DNA of 64,000 nucleotides from Agromyces larvae. Lineage in GTDB: Bacteria; Actinomycetota; Actinomycetes; Actinomycetales; Microbacteriaceae. Both the position numbers and the translations under genes were made by a program. The notes below the pieces were generated by a model, which did no database searches, was not told the DNA's origin, and saw only the letters and a program-made list of their open reading frames with translations. The stretch lies in the NCBI RefSeq assembly GCF_022811705.1, contig NZ_CP094528.1, positions 1,674,001 to 1,738,000 of the forward strand, given 5' to 3'. Shown here piece after piece: positions 26,116-35,382 of the stretch (position 1 is the first letter of the stretch; each line of letters starts with the position of its first letter).

Positions 26116-26753
26116 TGGCCGCGCAGCGCGCGCCGCGCGTCGTTGCCGAGCTCGGCCGCCCCGAGACGCCCGAAGAGACCGCGGCCCGCAAGGCCGCGAA
26201 CTCGAAGAAGCACCGGCAGAACCAGACCACCCTGAACCTCGTCTTCGCGCTCATCGCGAGCCTCGTCGTGGTGCTCGTCATCGTGCTGCTCGTGCCGCGC
26301 AGCGACACGCCCATCGAGCGCGACGTCGACGTGTCCGCGATCGCCGAGCAGGCGCAGGTCGGCGCCTCGGCGCCGCTCGTCGTGCCCGAACTGCCCGACG
26401 GCTGGCGCCCGAACGCCGCCGAGATCCGCACCGGATCCGACGACATCACCGCCTGGTACGTCGGCCTGCTCACCCCGGGCGATGAGTACCTCGGCGTGTA
26501 CCAGGGCTTCGACGCGAACGACACCTGGGTCGCCTCGCTGCTCGCCCGCACCCTCGCGACCGGCGTCGTCGAGATCGACGGCGTCGAGTGGACGGTGTAC
26601 GACAACCGCGAGTCTGGCGACGACGTCGGCAATGCGCGGTACGGTCTCGTGACGACCTCGAACGACACGACGTTCGTGCTGCTGGGCACGGCGTCGCCCG
26701 AGGAGTTCGCCACGTTCGCCACCGCGATCACCCCCACCATCCAGGCGCAGTAG
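26115..26753 (+). CDS. DUF4245 family membrane-anchored protein
   Basis: A 212-residue protein with a basic N-terminus, one membrane helix (about residues 45-65, FALIASLVVVLVIVLLV) and an extracytoplasmic domain with VVPELPDGWRPNAAEIR and a terminal FVLLGTASPEEFATFA segment, matching DUF4245. The family is restricted to actinobacteria and has no known activity; it regularly lies beside xseA/xseB. ATG overlaps the xseB stop (TGATG), so it is translationally coupled. Confidence 0.88.
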   Translation: MAAQRAPRVVAELGRPETPEETAARKAANSKKHRQNQTTLNLVFALIASLVVVLVIVLLVPRSDTPIERDVDVSAIAEQAQVGASAPLVVPELPDGWRPNAAEIRTGSDDITAWYVGLLTPGDEYLGVYQGFDANDTWVASLLARTLATGVVEIDGVEWTVYDNRESGDDVGNARYGLVTTSNDTTFVLLGTASPEEFATFATAITPTIQAQ

Positions 26754-26784
26754 CCGCACGTCCTGCGCCGCGAGAGGAGTCACC

Positions 26785-27474
26785 GTGACCGAGGCTGTCG
26801 ACGCGCACCAGCCCTCCCCGTCGTCCCCGCGTCCGGCGTCGTCCGAGACCCCGGCCGAGGCGTGGCGCGCGCTGCGCCGCGGCAACGAGCGGTTCATCGC
26901 GGGCACGCCCGAGCACCCCCGCCAGGACGTCGAGCGGCGCACGTCGCTGGCGAACACGCAGACCCCGCGGGTCGCGATCTTCGGGTGCAGCGACTCGCGC
27001 CTGTCCGCCGAGATCATCTTCGACGTCGGCCTGGGCGACGCGTTCGTGGTGCGCAACGCTGGCCAGGTCGCCACCGATTCGGCGCTCGCCTCGCTCGAGT
27101 ACGCGGTCGGCATCCTCAACGTGCCGCTCATCCTCGTGCTCGGGCACGACGCCTGCGGTGCGGTGCGCGCTGCGATCGACTCGCAGGCGGCCGATGCCGC
27201 TCCCCTGCCGAAGCACATCGGCGACCTCGTCTCGAGCATCGTGCCCGCCGTGCGCAAGGTCGCCGGCGTCGACGACGACGAGCCGGTCGTGCCCGGCGAC
27301 GTCGATGCGGGGTACGTCGGCCGCGAGCACCTGCGCAACACCGTGCAGGAGCTCATCGAGCGCAGCGAGATGATCAGCGACGCGATCGCAGCGGGTACGC
27401 TGGCTGTGGTCGGCGCGAACTACCGCCTCGTCGAGGGCCGTGCCGAGACCGACGTCGTCGTCGGCCGCATCTGA
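26785..27474 (+). CDS. Beta-class carbonic anhydrase
   Basis: A 229-residue zinc enzyme interconverting CO2 and bicarbonate. Zinc ligands and the dyad are seen in [11 protein letters not shown] (Cys, Asp, Arg) and [11 protein letters not shown] (His, Cys). The N-terminal 25 residues are Ser/Pro-rich and probably disordered. The start is GTG 26785 after GAGAGGAG. It follows the DUF4245 gene by 31 bp and precedes fumC by 86 bp on the same strand; a metabolic link between bicarbonate supply and the TCA cycle is possible but inferred. Confidence 0.95.
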   Translation: MTEAVDAHQPSPSSPRPASSETPAEAWRALRRGNERFIAGTPEHPRQDVERRTSLANTQTPRVAIFGCSDSRLSAEIIFDVGLGDAFVVRNAGQVATDSALASLEYAVGILNVPLILVLGHDACGAVRAAIDSQAADAAPLPKHIGDLVSSIVPAVRKVAGVDDDEPVVPGDVDAGYVGREHLRNTVQELIERSEMISDAIAAGTLAVVGANYRLVEGRAETDVVVGRI

Positions 27475-27560
27475 GTCTTCATCTCCGCCGCACCTCGGTC
27501 GAGGCATCCGGCCCTCGCCCGCCGAGCGCCGACGCAGCGAATCACAGCGAAGGGAACACC

Positions 27561-28976
27561 GTGGCCGACAACGCCGCCGACTACCGCATCGAACACGACA
27601 CGATGGGCGAGGTGCGGGTGCCCGCATCGGCCCTGTACCGCGCGCAGACCCAGCGCGCCGTCGAGAACTTCCCGATCTCAGGCAAGGGCCTCGAGCCCGC
27701 GCAGATCGCGGCGCTCGCGCGCATCAAGAAGGCCGCCGCGCAAGCCAACTCGCAGCTGGGCGTGCTCGACGGCGACATCGCCGACGCGATCGTGGCCGCC
27801 GCCGACGAGGTCATCGCCGGCCGTCACGGGTTCGTCGAGCACTTCCCGGTCGACACCTACCAGACCGGCTCGGGCACGTCGTCGAACATGAACATGAACG
27901 AGGTGCTCGCCACCGTCGCGACGCAGAAGCTCGGCCGCGACGTGCACCCGAACGACCACGTCAACGCGTCGCAGTCGTCCAACGACGTGTTCCCGACCTC
28001 GGTGCACATCGCCGTGACGGCCGCGCTCATCGACGACCTCATCCCCGCGCTCGACCACCTCGCCGTCGCCCTCGAGGCGAAGGCCGAGGCGTGGTCCGAG
28101 GTCGTGAAGTCGGGCCGCACCCACCTGATGGACGCGACGCCCGTCACCCTCGGCCAGGAGTTCGGCGGCTACGCCCGCCAGATCCGCCTGGGCATCGAGC
28201 GCGTGCGCACCGCGCTCCCCCGCGTCGCCGAGGTGCCGCTCGGCGGCACCGCCGTCGGCACCGGCATCAACACCCCGGCCGGGTTCCCGCAGCTGGTCAT
28301 CGAGCTGCTGCAGCGCGAGACCGAGCTGCCGATCACCGAGGCCGCCGACCACTTCGAGGCGCAGGCCAACCGCGACGGACTCGTCGATGCATCCGGGGCC
28401 CTGCGCACCATCGCGGTGAGCCTCACCAAGATCTGCAACGACCTGCGCTGGATGGGCTCCGGCCCGAACACCGGCCTCGGCGAGATCTTCATCCCCGACC
28501 TGCAGCCCGGCTCGTCGATCATGCCCGGCAAGGTCAACCCGGTCGTGCCCGAGGCGGTGCTGATGGTGGCCGCGCGCGTCATCGGCAACGATGCAACCGT
28601 CGCGTGGGGCGGGGCATCCGGCTCGTTCGAGCTGAACGTGCAGATCCCCGTGATGGGCACCGCGCTGCTCGAGTCGATCCGCCTGCTGTCGAACGCGACG
28701 CGCGTCCTGGCCGACAAGACGATCGACGGCCTCGAGGCGAACCTCGACCGGCTCACCGCGCTGGCCGGCATGTCGCCGTCGATCGTGACGCCGCTCAACA
28801 AGCTCATCGGCTACGAGGCTGCGGCGAAGATCGCCAAGCACTCGGTCAAGCAGGGCATCACGGTGCGCGAGGCGGTCATCGACCTCGGCTACGTCGAGCG
28901 CGGCGAGCTGACCGAGGAGCAGCTCGACGGTGCGCTCGACCTGCTCTCGATGACGCGGCCGCCGCAGGCGAAGTAG
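27561..28976 (+). CDS. fumC: Class II fumarate hydratase
   Basis: A 471-residue FumC hydrating fumarate to malate. It shows [44 protein letters not shown] (catalytic His) and the signature [11 protein letters not shown]. The start is GTG at 27561 ([13 protein letters not shown]) after AAGGGAA. The length is normal. A strong hairpin follows the stop. Confidence 0.97.
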   Translation: MADNAADYRIEHDTMGEVRVPASALYRAQTQRAVENFPISGKGLEPAQIAALARIKKAAAQANSQLGVLDGDIADAIVAAADEVIAGRHGFVEHFPVDTYQTGSGTSSNMNMNEVLATVATQKLGRDVHPNDHVNASQSSNDVFPTSVHIAVTAALIDDLIPALDHLAVALEAKAEAWSEVVKSGRTHLMDATPVTLGQEFGGYARQIRLGIERVRTALPRVAEVPLGGTAVGTGINTPAGFPQLVIELLQRETELPITEAADHFEAQANRDGLVDASGALRTIAVSLTKICNDLRWMGSGPNTGLGEIFIPDLQPGSSIMPGKVNPVVPEAVLMVAARVIGNDATVAWGGASGSFELNVQIPVMGTALLESIRLLSNATRVLADKTIDGLEANLDRLTALAGMSPSIVTPLNKLIGYEAAAKIAKHSVKQGITVREAVIDLGYVERGELTEEQLDGALDLLSMTRPPQAK

Positions 28977-28991
28977 GTCGTTCGACGACAC

Positions 28992-29031
28992 CGGATGCCT
29001 CGTGCCGCACGTGTGCGGCACGAGGCATCCG
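28992..29031. terminator. Strong hairpin between fumC and the convergent oxidase gene
   Basis: Two perfect 19-bp arms (28992-29010 and 29013-29031), with GGATGCC and GGCATCC at the outer ends, meet at a 2-nt centre; flanking GACGAC/GTCGTC extends the pairing. Without a U-tract on either side it fits a bidirectional actinobacterial terminator. Confidence 0.8.
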
Positions 29032-29047
29032 TCGTCTCACGTGCGGC

Positions 29048-30421
29048 TCAGTCGCCGGCCGGCACGATGTTGTGGTTCGAGCGGAAGAGGTTGCCGGGGT
29101 CGTACCGTCGCTTCACCTCGGCGAGCCGCTGCAACGTCGCCGCGGGGTACGCGGCGACGGCGCCGTCGGGGTCGTCGCCGATGAAGTTGACGTACGACGC
29201 CCCGGCGATGCCGAGCCGGTCGGCGGTGCCGGCGACCCAGTCCCGCCCGTCGGGGCCGGCGGGGTCGGGCTGCATGCCGACGATCGTCGCCATGAGCGCT
29301 CGGTCGCGGTGCGCGAACGCCGTGGCGTCGGCGCCGATGCGCGCGATCGCGCCGCCCATCACGCGCACGTTGACGACCGCGGCCGGCGTCGGCGCCGCGG
29401 CGACCGCCTCGAGCGCGGTCGCCGCCCACTCGAGGTCGAGCTCGTCGCGGAACCCGGTGCGCGTCGTCGCGCGCAGTCCCTGCACTTCGGGCCCGGCGAA
29501 CAGCTCGGGGTAGGACTGCGCCCGCACGAGGTCGGCGATCGCCGTGCCGGCGGCGCGGATCGGCGCGAGCACCGCGTCGGCGTCGTCGGGGTCGCCCGAG
29601 AAGCAGACGAGCGCGGCCACGATGGGCCGGCCGTGCACGTCGGCGGGCAGGAACGGCGCGGGCGGCGCCTTCATCGCGTTCACCATGATCGAGAGGGTGT
29701 CGGGCGCGTTCCGGCCCGCATCCACGACCGCCGCGAGCGTCGCGGGCGACGCCTCGAAGGCGATGAATCCGCCGACGACGGTCCCGACCGGCCGCAGCCG
29801 GAACTCGAACGACGTCACGACGCCGAAGTTGCCGCCGCCGCCGCGCACCGCCCAGAACAGGTCGTCGTGCTCGTCGGCGCTCGCACGCACCACGCTGCCG
29901 TCGGCGAGCACGAGCTCGGCGGCGAGCAGATTGTCGACGGTGAGCCCGTCGCGACGGCTGAGGTGGCCGATGCCGCCGCCCAGGGTGAGGCCCGCCACTC
30001 CGACGCTGCCGGTGTCGCCGAACCCGGTGGCGAGCCCGGCCGCTCCGGCTGCCGCGGTGTAGACCCCGGCCGTCACGCCGCCGCCCGCGCGCCCGATGCG
30101 GGCGGCGGCGTCGAGGTCTACCGTGTCGAGCAGCCTGGTGTCGAGCACGAGGCCGCCGGCGACGCTCGACCGGAGGTGGTAGCCGTGGCCGCCGCTGCGC
30201 ACGGCGAACGGGATGCCGCTCTCGGCTGCGGCGCGCACGACCTCGGCGGTCTCGGCGGCGGTGCGCGGGCGTGCGATCAGGGCTGGGGTGCGGTCGCCGC
30301 CGGCGAACACGGTCGCAGCGAGCGTGCCGAGCTGCGGGTTCTCCGGGGTGATGAGGCGGTCGCCGAGGGCGGGCGCGAGGCGCTCGGCGAGGGATGGTGC
30401 GGTGGTGTCGAGGCGGGTCAT
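29048..30421 (-). CDS. FAD-binding oxidoreductase, berberine-bridge type
   Basis: A 457-residue flavoprotein of the PCMH/BBE superfamily. The FAD-binding half has RSGGHGYHLRSS, where the His is the usual covalent flavin site, GLTLGGGIGHLSRRDGLTVDN, and RGGGGNFGVVTSF; the C-terminus has the BBE motif YDPGNLFRSNHNI. Members oxidise carbohydrates, alkaloids or polyketide products with O2. The start at 30421 has AAGGAA upstream. It is divergent from a MarR regulator 91 bp away, which probably controls it. The substrate is unknown. Confidence 0.9.
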   Translation of the reverse strand: MTRLDTTAPSLAERLAPALGDRLITPENPQLGTLAATVFAGGDRTPALIARPRTAAETAEVVRAAAESGIPFAVRSGGHGYHLRSSVAGGLVLDTRLLDTVDLDAAARIGRAGGGVTAGVYTAAAGAAGLATGFGDTGSVGVAGLTLGGGIGHLSRRDGLTVDNLLAAELVLADGSVVRASADEHDDLFWAVRGGGGNFGVVTSFEFRLRPVGTVVGGFIAFEASPATLAAVVDAGRNAPDTLSIMVNAMKAPPAPFLPADVHGRPIVAALVCFSGDPDDADAVLAPIRAAGTAIADLVRAQSYPELFAGPEVQGLRATTRTGFRDELDLEWAATALEAVAAAPTPAAVVNVRVMGGAIARIGADATAFAHRDRALMATIVGMQPDPAGPDGRDWVAGTADRLGIAGASYVNFIGDDPDGAVAAYPAATLQRLAEVKRRYDPGNLFRSNHNIVPAGD

Positions 30422-30456
30422 CCGTCTGTTCCTTCCGTGTCGTCCGCACAACGTTA

Positions 30457-30497
30457 GACATCGAATGATTCGACATCAAATGTTTTTGCATCGAATG
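30457..30497. promoter_or_regulatory. Candidate MarR operator with repeated CATCGAATG units
   Basis: Three direct copies of a CATC(G/A)AATG word, the first overlapping the palindrome TCGAATGATTCGA (30461-30473). This AT-richer stretch stands out in the divergent promoter region of the oxidase and MarR genes. Confidence 0.6.
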
Positions 30498-30500
30498 GTC

Positions 30501-30506
30501 TAGGCT
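30501..30506 (+). promoter_or_regulatory. Candidate -10 box (TAGGCT) of the marR gene
   Basis: TAGGCT is followed by exactly 6 nt and the ATG at 30513, the spacing of a leaderless promoter, directly next to the proposed operator. Confidence 0.5.
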
Positions 30507-30512
30507 CCCCGT

Positions 30513-30971
30513 ATGAAGACCCGAGGCGCCCGACCGATCGGCATGTCGTTGTGGGAGACCACGCACGTGGTGCACCGCGAGTTCGAGCGCATGCTCGCCG
30601 CGCACGGCCTCAACCGCGCCACCTGGTTCATCCTCCTCACCCTCGACGAAGCCGTGCACCCCACCCAGCGCGACGTCGCCCGCGCGGTCGGCATCAGCGA
30701 CGCGACGCTCACCCACCACGTGCGCAACCTCGAGGACGGCGGGCTCGTGCACCGCACCCGCGACCCCGACGACCGCCGGGTGCAGTGCATCGAACTGACC
30801 GACGAGGGCCGTGCCGCGTTCGCCCGCATCCACGACGACGCGATGGCCTTCGACCGCCGGATGCGCGCCGTCCTCGGACCCGAGACCACCGCCGCGCTCC
30901 TCGGCGCCCTCGACACGCTCACCACCGAATTCACGCGCCCCGGCGACAGCACCCCCATCCCCCGGGCGTAG
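30513..30971 (+). CDS. MarR-family transcriptional regulator
   Basis: A 152-residue winged-helix regulator: dimerisation helix (WETTHVVHREFERMLAAHGL), wHTH with PTQRDVARAVGISDATLTHHVRNLEDGGLVHRTRDPDDRRVQCIELTDEG split over residues 55-105 (the DxRR wing is clear), and a C-terminal helix. The start ATG 30513 is probably leaderless. It is divergent from the berberine-bridge-type oxidase, with repeated CATCGAATG sites between. It is followed 9 bp later by a PPOX flavoprotein, which may share the promoter. Confidence 0.92.
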   Translation: MKTRGARPIGMSLWETTHVVHREFERMLAAHGLNRATWFILLTLDEAVHPTQRDVARAVGISDATLTHHVRNLEDGGLVHRTRDPDDRRVQCIELTDEGRAAFARIHDDAMAFDRRMRAVLGPETTAALLGALDTLTTEFTRPGDSTPIPRA

Positions 30972-30980
30972 GTTGGAGGC

Positions 30981-31610
30981 ATGGGTCACGGAGGCATCCC
31001 GGTCACGTCCGCAACCGAGCTCGAAGCACTGATCGGCGAACCGTTGCCCGCGGTGCGCAACAAGACCCGCCATCGGCTGCACGAGATCCACCGGCAGTGG
31101 CTCGAGGCATCCCCGCTGTGCTTCGTCGCGACCGCCGACGCCGAGGGCAACGCGGATGTCTCGCCCAAGGGCGACCCCGACGGGCGACTGACCCACGTGC
31201 TCGACGACACGACGATCGCGCTCGCCGAGCGGCCCGGCAACCGGCGCGCCGACGGGTTCCACAACCTGCTCGAGAACCACCACATCGGGCTGGTGTTCGT
31301 GATCCCCGGTCGCGGCGACACGCTGCGCATCAACGGCCGCGCCCGCGTGCTGCGCGACGCGCCCTACGCCGACCGGTTCGAGGTGCGCGGCCACGTGCCC
31401 CACCTCGTCGTCGAAGTCGCCGTCGACGAGGTGTTCTTCCACTGCTCGAAGGCGTTCCTGCGCTCGAAGACGTGGGAGCCCGACACCTGGACCCCCGACG
31501 CCGCACCTCGCCGCGCCGTCATCGCGAAGACCCTCGAACGCCCCGACGACGACCTCGCCGCACTCGACGCCTACTACGGCCCGTCGTACGACGCCAAGCT
31601 CTACGGCTGA
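30981..31610 (+). CDS. Pyridoxamine 5'-phosphate oxidase-fold flavoprotein
   Basis: A 209-residue PPOX-type protein. FMN-barrel motifs include CFVATADAEGNADVSPKGDP, DDTTIALAERPGNRRADGF.NLLENHHIGLVF and DTLRINGRA, matching the actinobacterial MSMEG_1061-like subgroup of FMN- or F420-dependent oxidoreductases. Substrate unknown. ATG 30981 is preceded by TAGGTT and then GGAGGC, so both a leaderless start and a normal ribosome-binding site are possible. It may be co-regulated with marR. Confidence 0.88.
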   Translation: MGHGGIPVTSATELEALIGEPLPAVRNKTRHRLHEIHRQWLEASPLCFVATADAEGNADVSPKGDPDGRLTHVLDDTTIALAERPGNRRADGFHNLLENHHIGLVFVIPGRGDTLRINGRARVLRDAPYADRFEVRGHVPHLVVEVAVDEVFFHCSKAFLRSKTWEPDTWTPDAAPRRAVIAKTLERPDDDLAALDAYYGPSYDAKLYG

Positions 31611-31654
31611 GCGCCGACCGGCGTCGCCGCGACCGGCACGTCATGCAGCCATGA

Positions 31655-31692
31655 CGGCCGGGCCGGACCGGCGCAGCGCACCGGCCCGGCCG
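31655..31692. terminator. Hairpin between convergent PPOX and phoH genes
   Basis: CGGCCGGGCCGG (31655-31666) and CCGGCCCGGCCG (31681-31692) form a perfect 12-bp stem with a 14-nt loop, between two converging stop codons. Confidence 0.7.
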
Positions 31693-31697
31693 CGCCC

Positions 31698-33101
31698 CTA
31701 CGCCAACTCCGCCCCGTCGAGCAGTTCGCTCACCAGCGCCGCGATCGCGCTGCGCTCGCTGCGGGTGAGCGTGATGTGCGCGAACAGCGCATGCCCCTTC
31801 AGCGTCTCGATGACGGATGCCACACCGTCGTGCCGCCCCACCCGCAGGTTGTCGCGCTGCGCCACATCGTGGGTGAGCACGACCCGCGAGTTCTGCCCGA
31901 TACGGCTGAGCACGGTGAGCAGCACGTTGCGCTCGAGCGACTGGGCTTCGTCCACGATCACGAACGCATCGTGCAGCGACCGGCCGCGGATGTGCGTGAG
32001 CGGCAGCACCTCGAGGATGCCCCGGTCGACGACCTCGTCGAGCACGTTGTCGCTGACCACCGAGCCGAGGGTGTCGAACACGGCCTGCGCCCACGGGTTC
32101 ATCTTCTCGCCCTGGTCGCCGGGCAGATACCCGAGCTCCTGACCGCCGACGGCGTAGAGCGGGCGGAACACCATGATCTTCTTGTGCTGGCGCCGCTCGA
32201 GCACGGCCTCGAGGCCGGCGCACAGGGCGAGCGCCGACTTGCCGGTGCCGGCCCGGCCGCCCAGGGACAGGATGCCGATCTCGGGGTCGAGCAGCAGGTC
32301 GATCGCGAGCCGCTGCTCGGCCGACCGACCGTGCAGCCCGAACACGTCGCGGTCGCCGCGCACCAGCCGCACCTCGCGTTCGCCCGTGACGCGCGCGAGC
32401 GCCGACCCGCGGTCGGAGTGGATCACCAGCCCGGTGTTCACCGGCAGCTCGCCGAGCGCGCGCCGGTCGACCTCGAGCGTCTCGTGCTCGTACAGCTTGG
32501 CCATGTCGTTGGATCCGAGGTCGATCTCGGCCATGCCCGTCCACCCGCTGTCGATCGCGAGTTCGGCACGGTACTCCTCGGCGTCGACGCCGATCGCGGC
32601 CGCCTTCACCCGCAGCGGCAGGTCTTTCGACACGATCGTCACCGGCACGCCGTCGTTCTGCAGGTTGGCGGCGCACGCGAGGATGCGCGAGTCGTTGTCG
32701 CCGAGCTGCAACCCGCTCGGCAGCACCGACGGATTCGAGTGGTTGAGCTCGACCCGCAGCGACCCGCCGTCGTCGCCGACGGGGATCGGGAAGTCGAGCC
32801 GCTCGTGCGTCACCCGCAGCTCGTCGAGGATCCGCAGCGCCGCACGGGCGAAGTAGCCGATCTCGGGGTCGTTGCGCTTGGCCTCGAGTTCGGTGATCAC
32901 CACCACGGGCAGCACGACCGGATGCTCCGCGAAGCGGAACAGCGCCCGGGGATCGGACAGGAGCACGGAGGTGTCGAGCACATAGGTGCGTTCGGTCTGT
33001 TCGACGACGGCATCGGATGCCTCGGAGACGACGACGCGGGGCTGCGCTGCTGCGCGCCCCGCGTTCCGACCGACGGCCTTCGACGACTCGAGTGAGGTCA
33101 C
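31698..33101 (-). CDS. PIN domain-PhoH ATPase fusion protein
   Basis: A 467-residue protein. Residues about 30-190 form a PIN ribonuclease domain ([46 protein letters not shown], with the acidic residues in place); residues about 260-460 are a PhoH helicase-like ATPase (Walker [18 protein letters not shown]). Such PhoH2 proteins unwind and cleave RNA. The start is GTG 33101, 6 nt after AGGAG; the longer frame reads the leader. A 240-bp leader region upstream contains two small hairpins. Confidence 0.93.
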   Translation of the reverse strand: MTSLESSKAVGRNAGRAAAQPRVVVSEASDAVVEQTERTYVLDTSVLLSDPRALFRFAEHPVVLPVVVITELEAKRNDPEIGYFARAALRILDELRVTHERLDFPIPVGDDGGSLRVELNHSNPSVLPSGLQLGDNDSRILACAANLQNDGVPVTIVSKDLPLRVKAAAIGVDAEEYRAELAIDSGWTGMAEIDLGSNDMAKLYEHETLEVDRRALGELPVNTGLVIHSDRGSALARVTGEREVRLVRGDRDVFGLHGRSAEQRLAIDLLLDPEIGILSLGGRAGTGKSALALCAGLEAVLERRQHKKIMVFRPLYAVGGQELGYLPGDQGEKMNPWAQAVFDTLGSVVSDNVLDEVVDRGILEVLPLTHIRGRSLHDAFVIVDEAQSLERNVLLTVLSRIGQNSRVVLTHDVAQRDNLRVGRHDGVASVIETLKGHALFAHITLTRSERSAIAALVSELLDGAELA

Positions 33102-33341
33102 AGTCGCTCCTGACCCCGAGCGGATTCCGCTCGGCTCTCGCGCCCGGTCGGACCTCTGTTCGAGCGGTTCGACCCGGCTCGATCGGACACCTTGTCCGAT
33201 GCCGCCGACGTTACGACGAGCCGCCGACATCCGCCGCACCGACACGCGTCGGCGAGCGAGTCGTTCACACGGTGTTCACACGAGCCCGGCGGTGCGGAGC
33301 ATCCGACCGCCCGTCGCCGGGCGCCCGATCAGTACCGCCGC
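33102..33341. other. Leader region of phoH with small hairpins and a repeated octamer
   Basis: This 240-bp gap holds GAGCGGATTCCGCTC (33118-33132) and CGGACACCTTGTCCG (33184-33198), two short stem-loops, and two copies of GTTCACAC near 33262-33281. It must hold the phoH promoter; I see no gene. Confidence 0.4.
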
Positions 33342-34460
33342 TCAGTACGTCGCCGCGCTCCCGTACGAGACGAACGCCGCGCGCAGCATCTCGAGCGTCT
33401 CGGTCGAGGTGGCCGAATGCACGCTGAGCCGCACCGTGCCGAGCCGGGTCGACGCGGTCACGCCGTGGTTGTGCAGTGAGGCGCTGAGCACCGTCACCTG
33501 GTCGGCGGGCGGCTCGAGGATCACGATGCCCGCGCGCTCGCGCTCGTCGCGCGAGGAGGCGACCGGGATCGCGAACTCGTCGGCCAGTTCGATCGCCGCG
33601 CTCACGTTCTCGGCGACCGCCGCATTGATCGTCTCGACGCCGGTGGCCGCGATCTCCTCGAGCGCCGCAGCGAACCGGGCCTCGGCGATCGGGTCGGGGT
33701 TCGTCACGCGGTACGCGCGCGCGTCGGGCGCGGGCGGCGGCACGTGACCCCACGGCTCGGCCTCCTCGGTCGCCGAGAACCCCGAGAACACCGGGGTGAG
33801 CCGCTCGAGCGCGCGAGCACTGAGCGTCATGAACCCGGTGCCCCAACCTGCCCGGCACCACTTCTGCCCGCCCGACACGACGACGTCGGCGACCTCCCAC
33901 GGGGCATCCACCACGCCGAAGCCCTGGATCGCGTCCACGATGAGCAACCGGTCGCCGATCACCTGCCGGATGCCCTCGAGATCGCAGAGGTACCCGGTGC
34001 GCGAATCGACCAGGCTCACCGCGACCGCGGCGACGTTCTGCTCCAACTGCTCTCGGATGCCGCCCGGAGTGACCTTGCCGTGGTCGGTCTCGAGCCAGAG
34101 CGGCTGCACCGCGTGCAGCGCCTCCTGCGCGCGCACCGCGGCGATGGGCAGGCTCGGGAACTCGTCGGCCGAGAGCAGCACCGTGCCGGTGAGGCCGAAC
34201 ATCGCGTGCATCAGCCCCTGCGTCGTGTTCGGCTGGGCGACGACCTGGTCGGCCGGCACCCGCGTGAGCGCGGCGACGGCGTCGCGCAACCGGGCGTCCT
34301 GTTCGTTGATCGCGTCGAGGCTGCCGTGGCGCGCGCGCTGCAGCACCTGGGTGAAGGCGAGCGTCTCCTCCGCGGCCGCCGTCGACAGCGGACCGACCCG
34401 ACCGTAGTCGAGGTATCCGGGCTCCTCGGTGAATCCGGCGTTGAATGCGTCGAGCGTCAC
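33342..34460 (-). CDS. PLP-dependent class V aminotransferase
   Basis: A 372-residue fold-type I enzyme. It has YLDYGRVGPLS at the N-terminus, QPNTTQGLMHAMFGL, VDAIQGFGVVD and the PLP-lysine motif VVSGGQKWCRAG near residue 200; the C-terminus has the small domain ending VRLSVHSATSTET. Related enzymes include isopenicillin-epimerase-like proteins, cysteine desulfurases and serine-glyoxylate aminotransferases; the exact reaction is not clear. It is a stand-alone gene on the minus strand 60 bp upstream of nothing else coding, following the uppS gene in transcription order. Confidence 0.88.
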   Translation of the reverse strand: MTLDAFNAGFTEEPGYLDYGRVGPLSTAAAEETLAFTQVLQRARHGSLDAINEQDARLRDAVAALTRVPADQVVAQPNTTQGLMHAMFGLTGTVLLSADEFPSLPIAAVRAQEALHAVQPLWLETDHGKVTPGGIREQLEQNVAAVAVSLVDSRTGYLCDLEGIRQVIGDRLLIVDAIQGFGVVDAPWEVADVVVSGGQKWCRAGWGTGFMTLSARALERLTPVFSGFSATEEAEPWGHVPPPAPDARAYRVTNPDPIAEARFAAALEEIAATGVETINAAVAENVSAAIELADEFAIPVASSRDERERAGIVILEPPADQVTVLSASLHNHGVTASTRLGTVRLSVHSATSTETLEMLRAAFVSYGSAATY

Positions 34461-34520
34461 GGCGTTCGTCCTCCTCGTCGCTCATCATGGCAGAAGACGG
34501 ATGCGCCGGGTCACGCGCGG

Positions 34521-35309
34521 CTACCCCCCGAAGCGGCGGTGCCGGTTCGTGTAATCGCGCAGCGCCCGCAGGAAATCGACCCGCCGCAAGTCGGGCCCGA
34601 GCGCCTCGACGAAGTAGAACTCGCTGTGCGCCGACTGCCAGAGCATGAAGTCGCTGAGGCGCTGCTCGCCCGAGGTGCGGATGACCAGGTCGGGGTCGGG
34701 CTGGCCGCCGGTGTAGAGATGCTCGCCGATGAGATCGGGCGTGAGCCGCTCGGCGAGGTCGTCGAGGCTGCGCCCTTCGGCGTGGTGCGCGGCGACGATC
34801 GCGCGCATCGCGTCGGTGATCTCGGTGCGCCCGCCGTACCCGACGGCGAGGTTCACGTGCAGGCCCGGTTTGTCGGCGGTGCGGTGCTCGGCGGCGTCGA
34901 GCGCGGCGATGAGCGGTTCGGGTAGGCCGGCGTCGCTGCCGACGTGCTGCACCCGCCAGTCGCGGTAGTGGCTGAGCTCCTCGGCCAGTTCGGCGATGAT
35001 CTCGAACAGGTCGCTCAGCTCGGCGTGATCGCGATTCGAGAGGTTGTCGCTCGAGAGCAGGTAGAGCGTGACCACCTGGATGCCGAGGTCGTCGCACCAC
35101 TCGAGGAACTCGCGCATCTTGGCGGCCCCGGCGCGGTGGCCGTGCGACACCGAGTCGTACCCGAGCTGCTTGGCCCAGCGGCGGTTGCCGTCGATGATCA
35201 TGGCGACGTGGCGCGGCAGCACGCCGGGGTCGAGGTCGCGCCGGAGGCGCCGCTCGTAGACCCGGTAGAGGATGCCTCGACCCGAGCCCGGTCGATCGCT
35301 GTGCTGCAC
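34521..35309 (-). CDS. uppS: Isoprenyl transferase (cis-prenyltransferase)
   Basis: A 262-residue cis-prenyltransferase making short- or long-chain polyprenyl diphosphate for cell-envelope carriers. Signatures: MIIDGNRRWAK (catalytic Asp and Arg), GHRAGAAKM, TLYLLSSDNLSNRD, LVIRTSGEQRLSDFMLWQSAHSEFYF. The start is GTG 35309, where TACCGT and AGGAGC directly precede. Actinobacteria usually have two such enzymes; this could be either the decaprenyl- or the Z-farnesyl-diphosphate synthase. Confidence 0.95.
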   Translation of the reverse strand: MQHSDRPGSGRGILYRVYERRLRRDLDPGVLPRHVAMIIDGNRRWAKQLGYDSVSHGHRAGAAKMREFLEWCDDLGIQVVTLYLLSSDNLSNRDHAELSDLFEIIAELAEELSHYRDWRVQHVGSDAGLPEPLIAALDAAEHRTADKPGLHVNLAVGYGGRTEITDAMRAIVAAHHAEGRSLDDLAERLTPDLIGEHLYTGGQPDPDLVIRTSGEQRLSDFMLWQSAHSEFYFVEALGPDLRRVDFLRALRDYTNRHRRFGG

Positions 35310-35315
35310 GCTCCT

Positions 35316-35321
35316 ACGGTA
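35316..35321 (-). promoter_or_regulatory. Candidate -10 box (TACCGT) of uppS
   Basis: On the minus strand TACCGT is followed by AGGAGC (6 nt) and the GTG start of uppS. Confidence 0.4.
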
Positions 35322-35370
35322 CCGCCCGGCGGGATCGGCGCACTCACAGCATCGCGGGACCGCCAGCGCC

Positions 35371-35376
35371 TACGCT
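35371..35376 (+). promoter_or_regulatory. Candidate -10 box (TACGCT) of the hemolysin III gene
   Basis: TACGCT lies exactly 6 nt before ATG 35383, the leaderless spacing seen repeatedly in this window. Confidence 0.45.
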
Positions 35377-35382
35377 GGGCGC

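Noticed and set aside
27440..30457. 1005-codon open frame on the plus strand
   Set aside because: It is Arg/Gly-rich and runs antisense or out of frame through fumC, the oxidase and others; a shadow caused by high GC.
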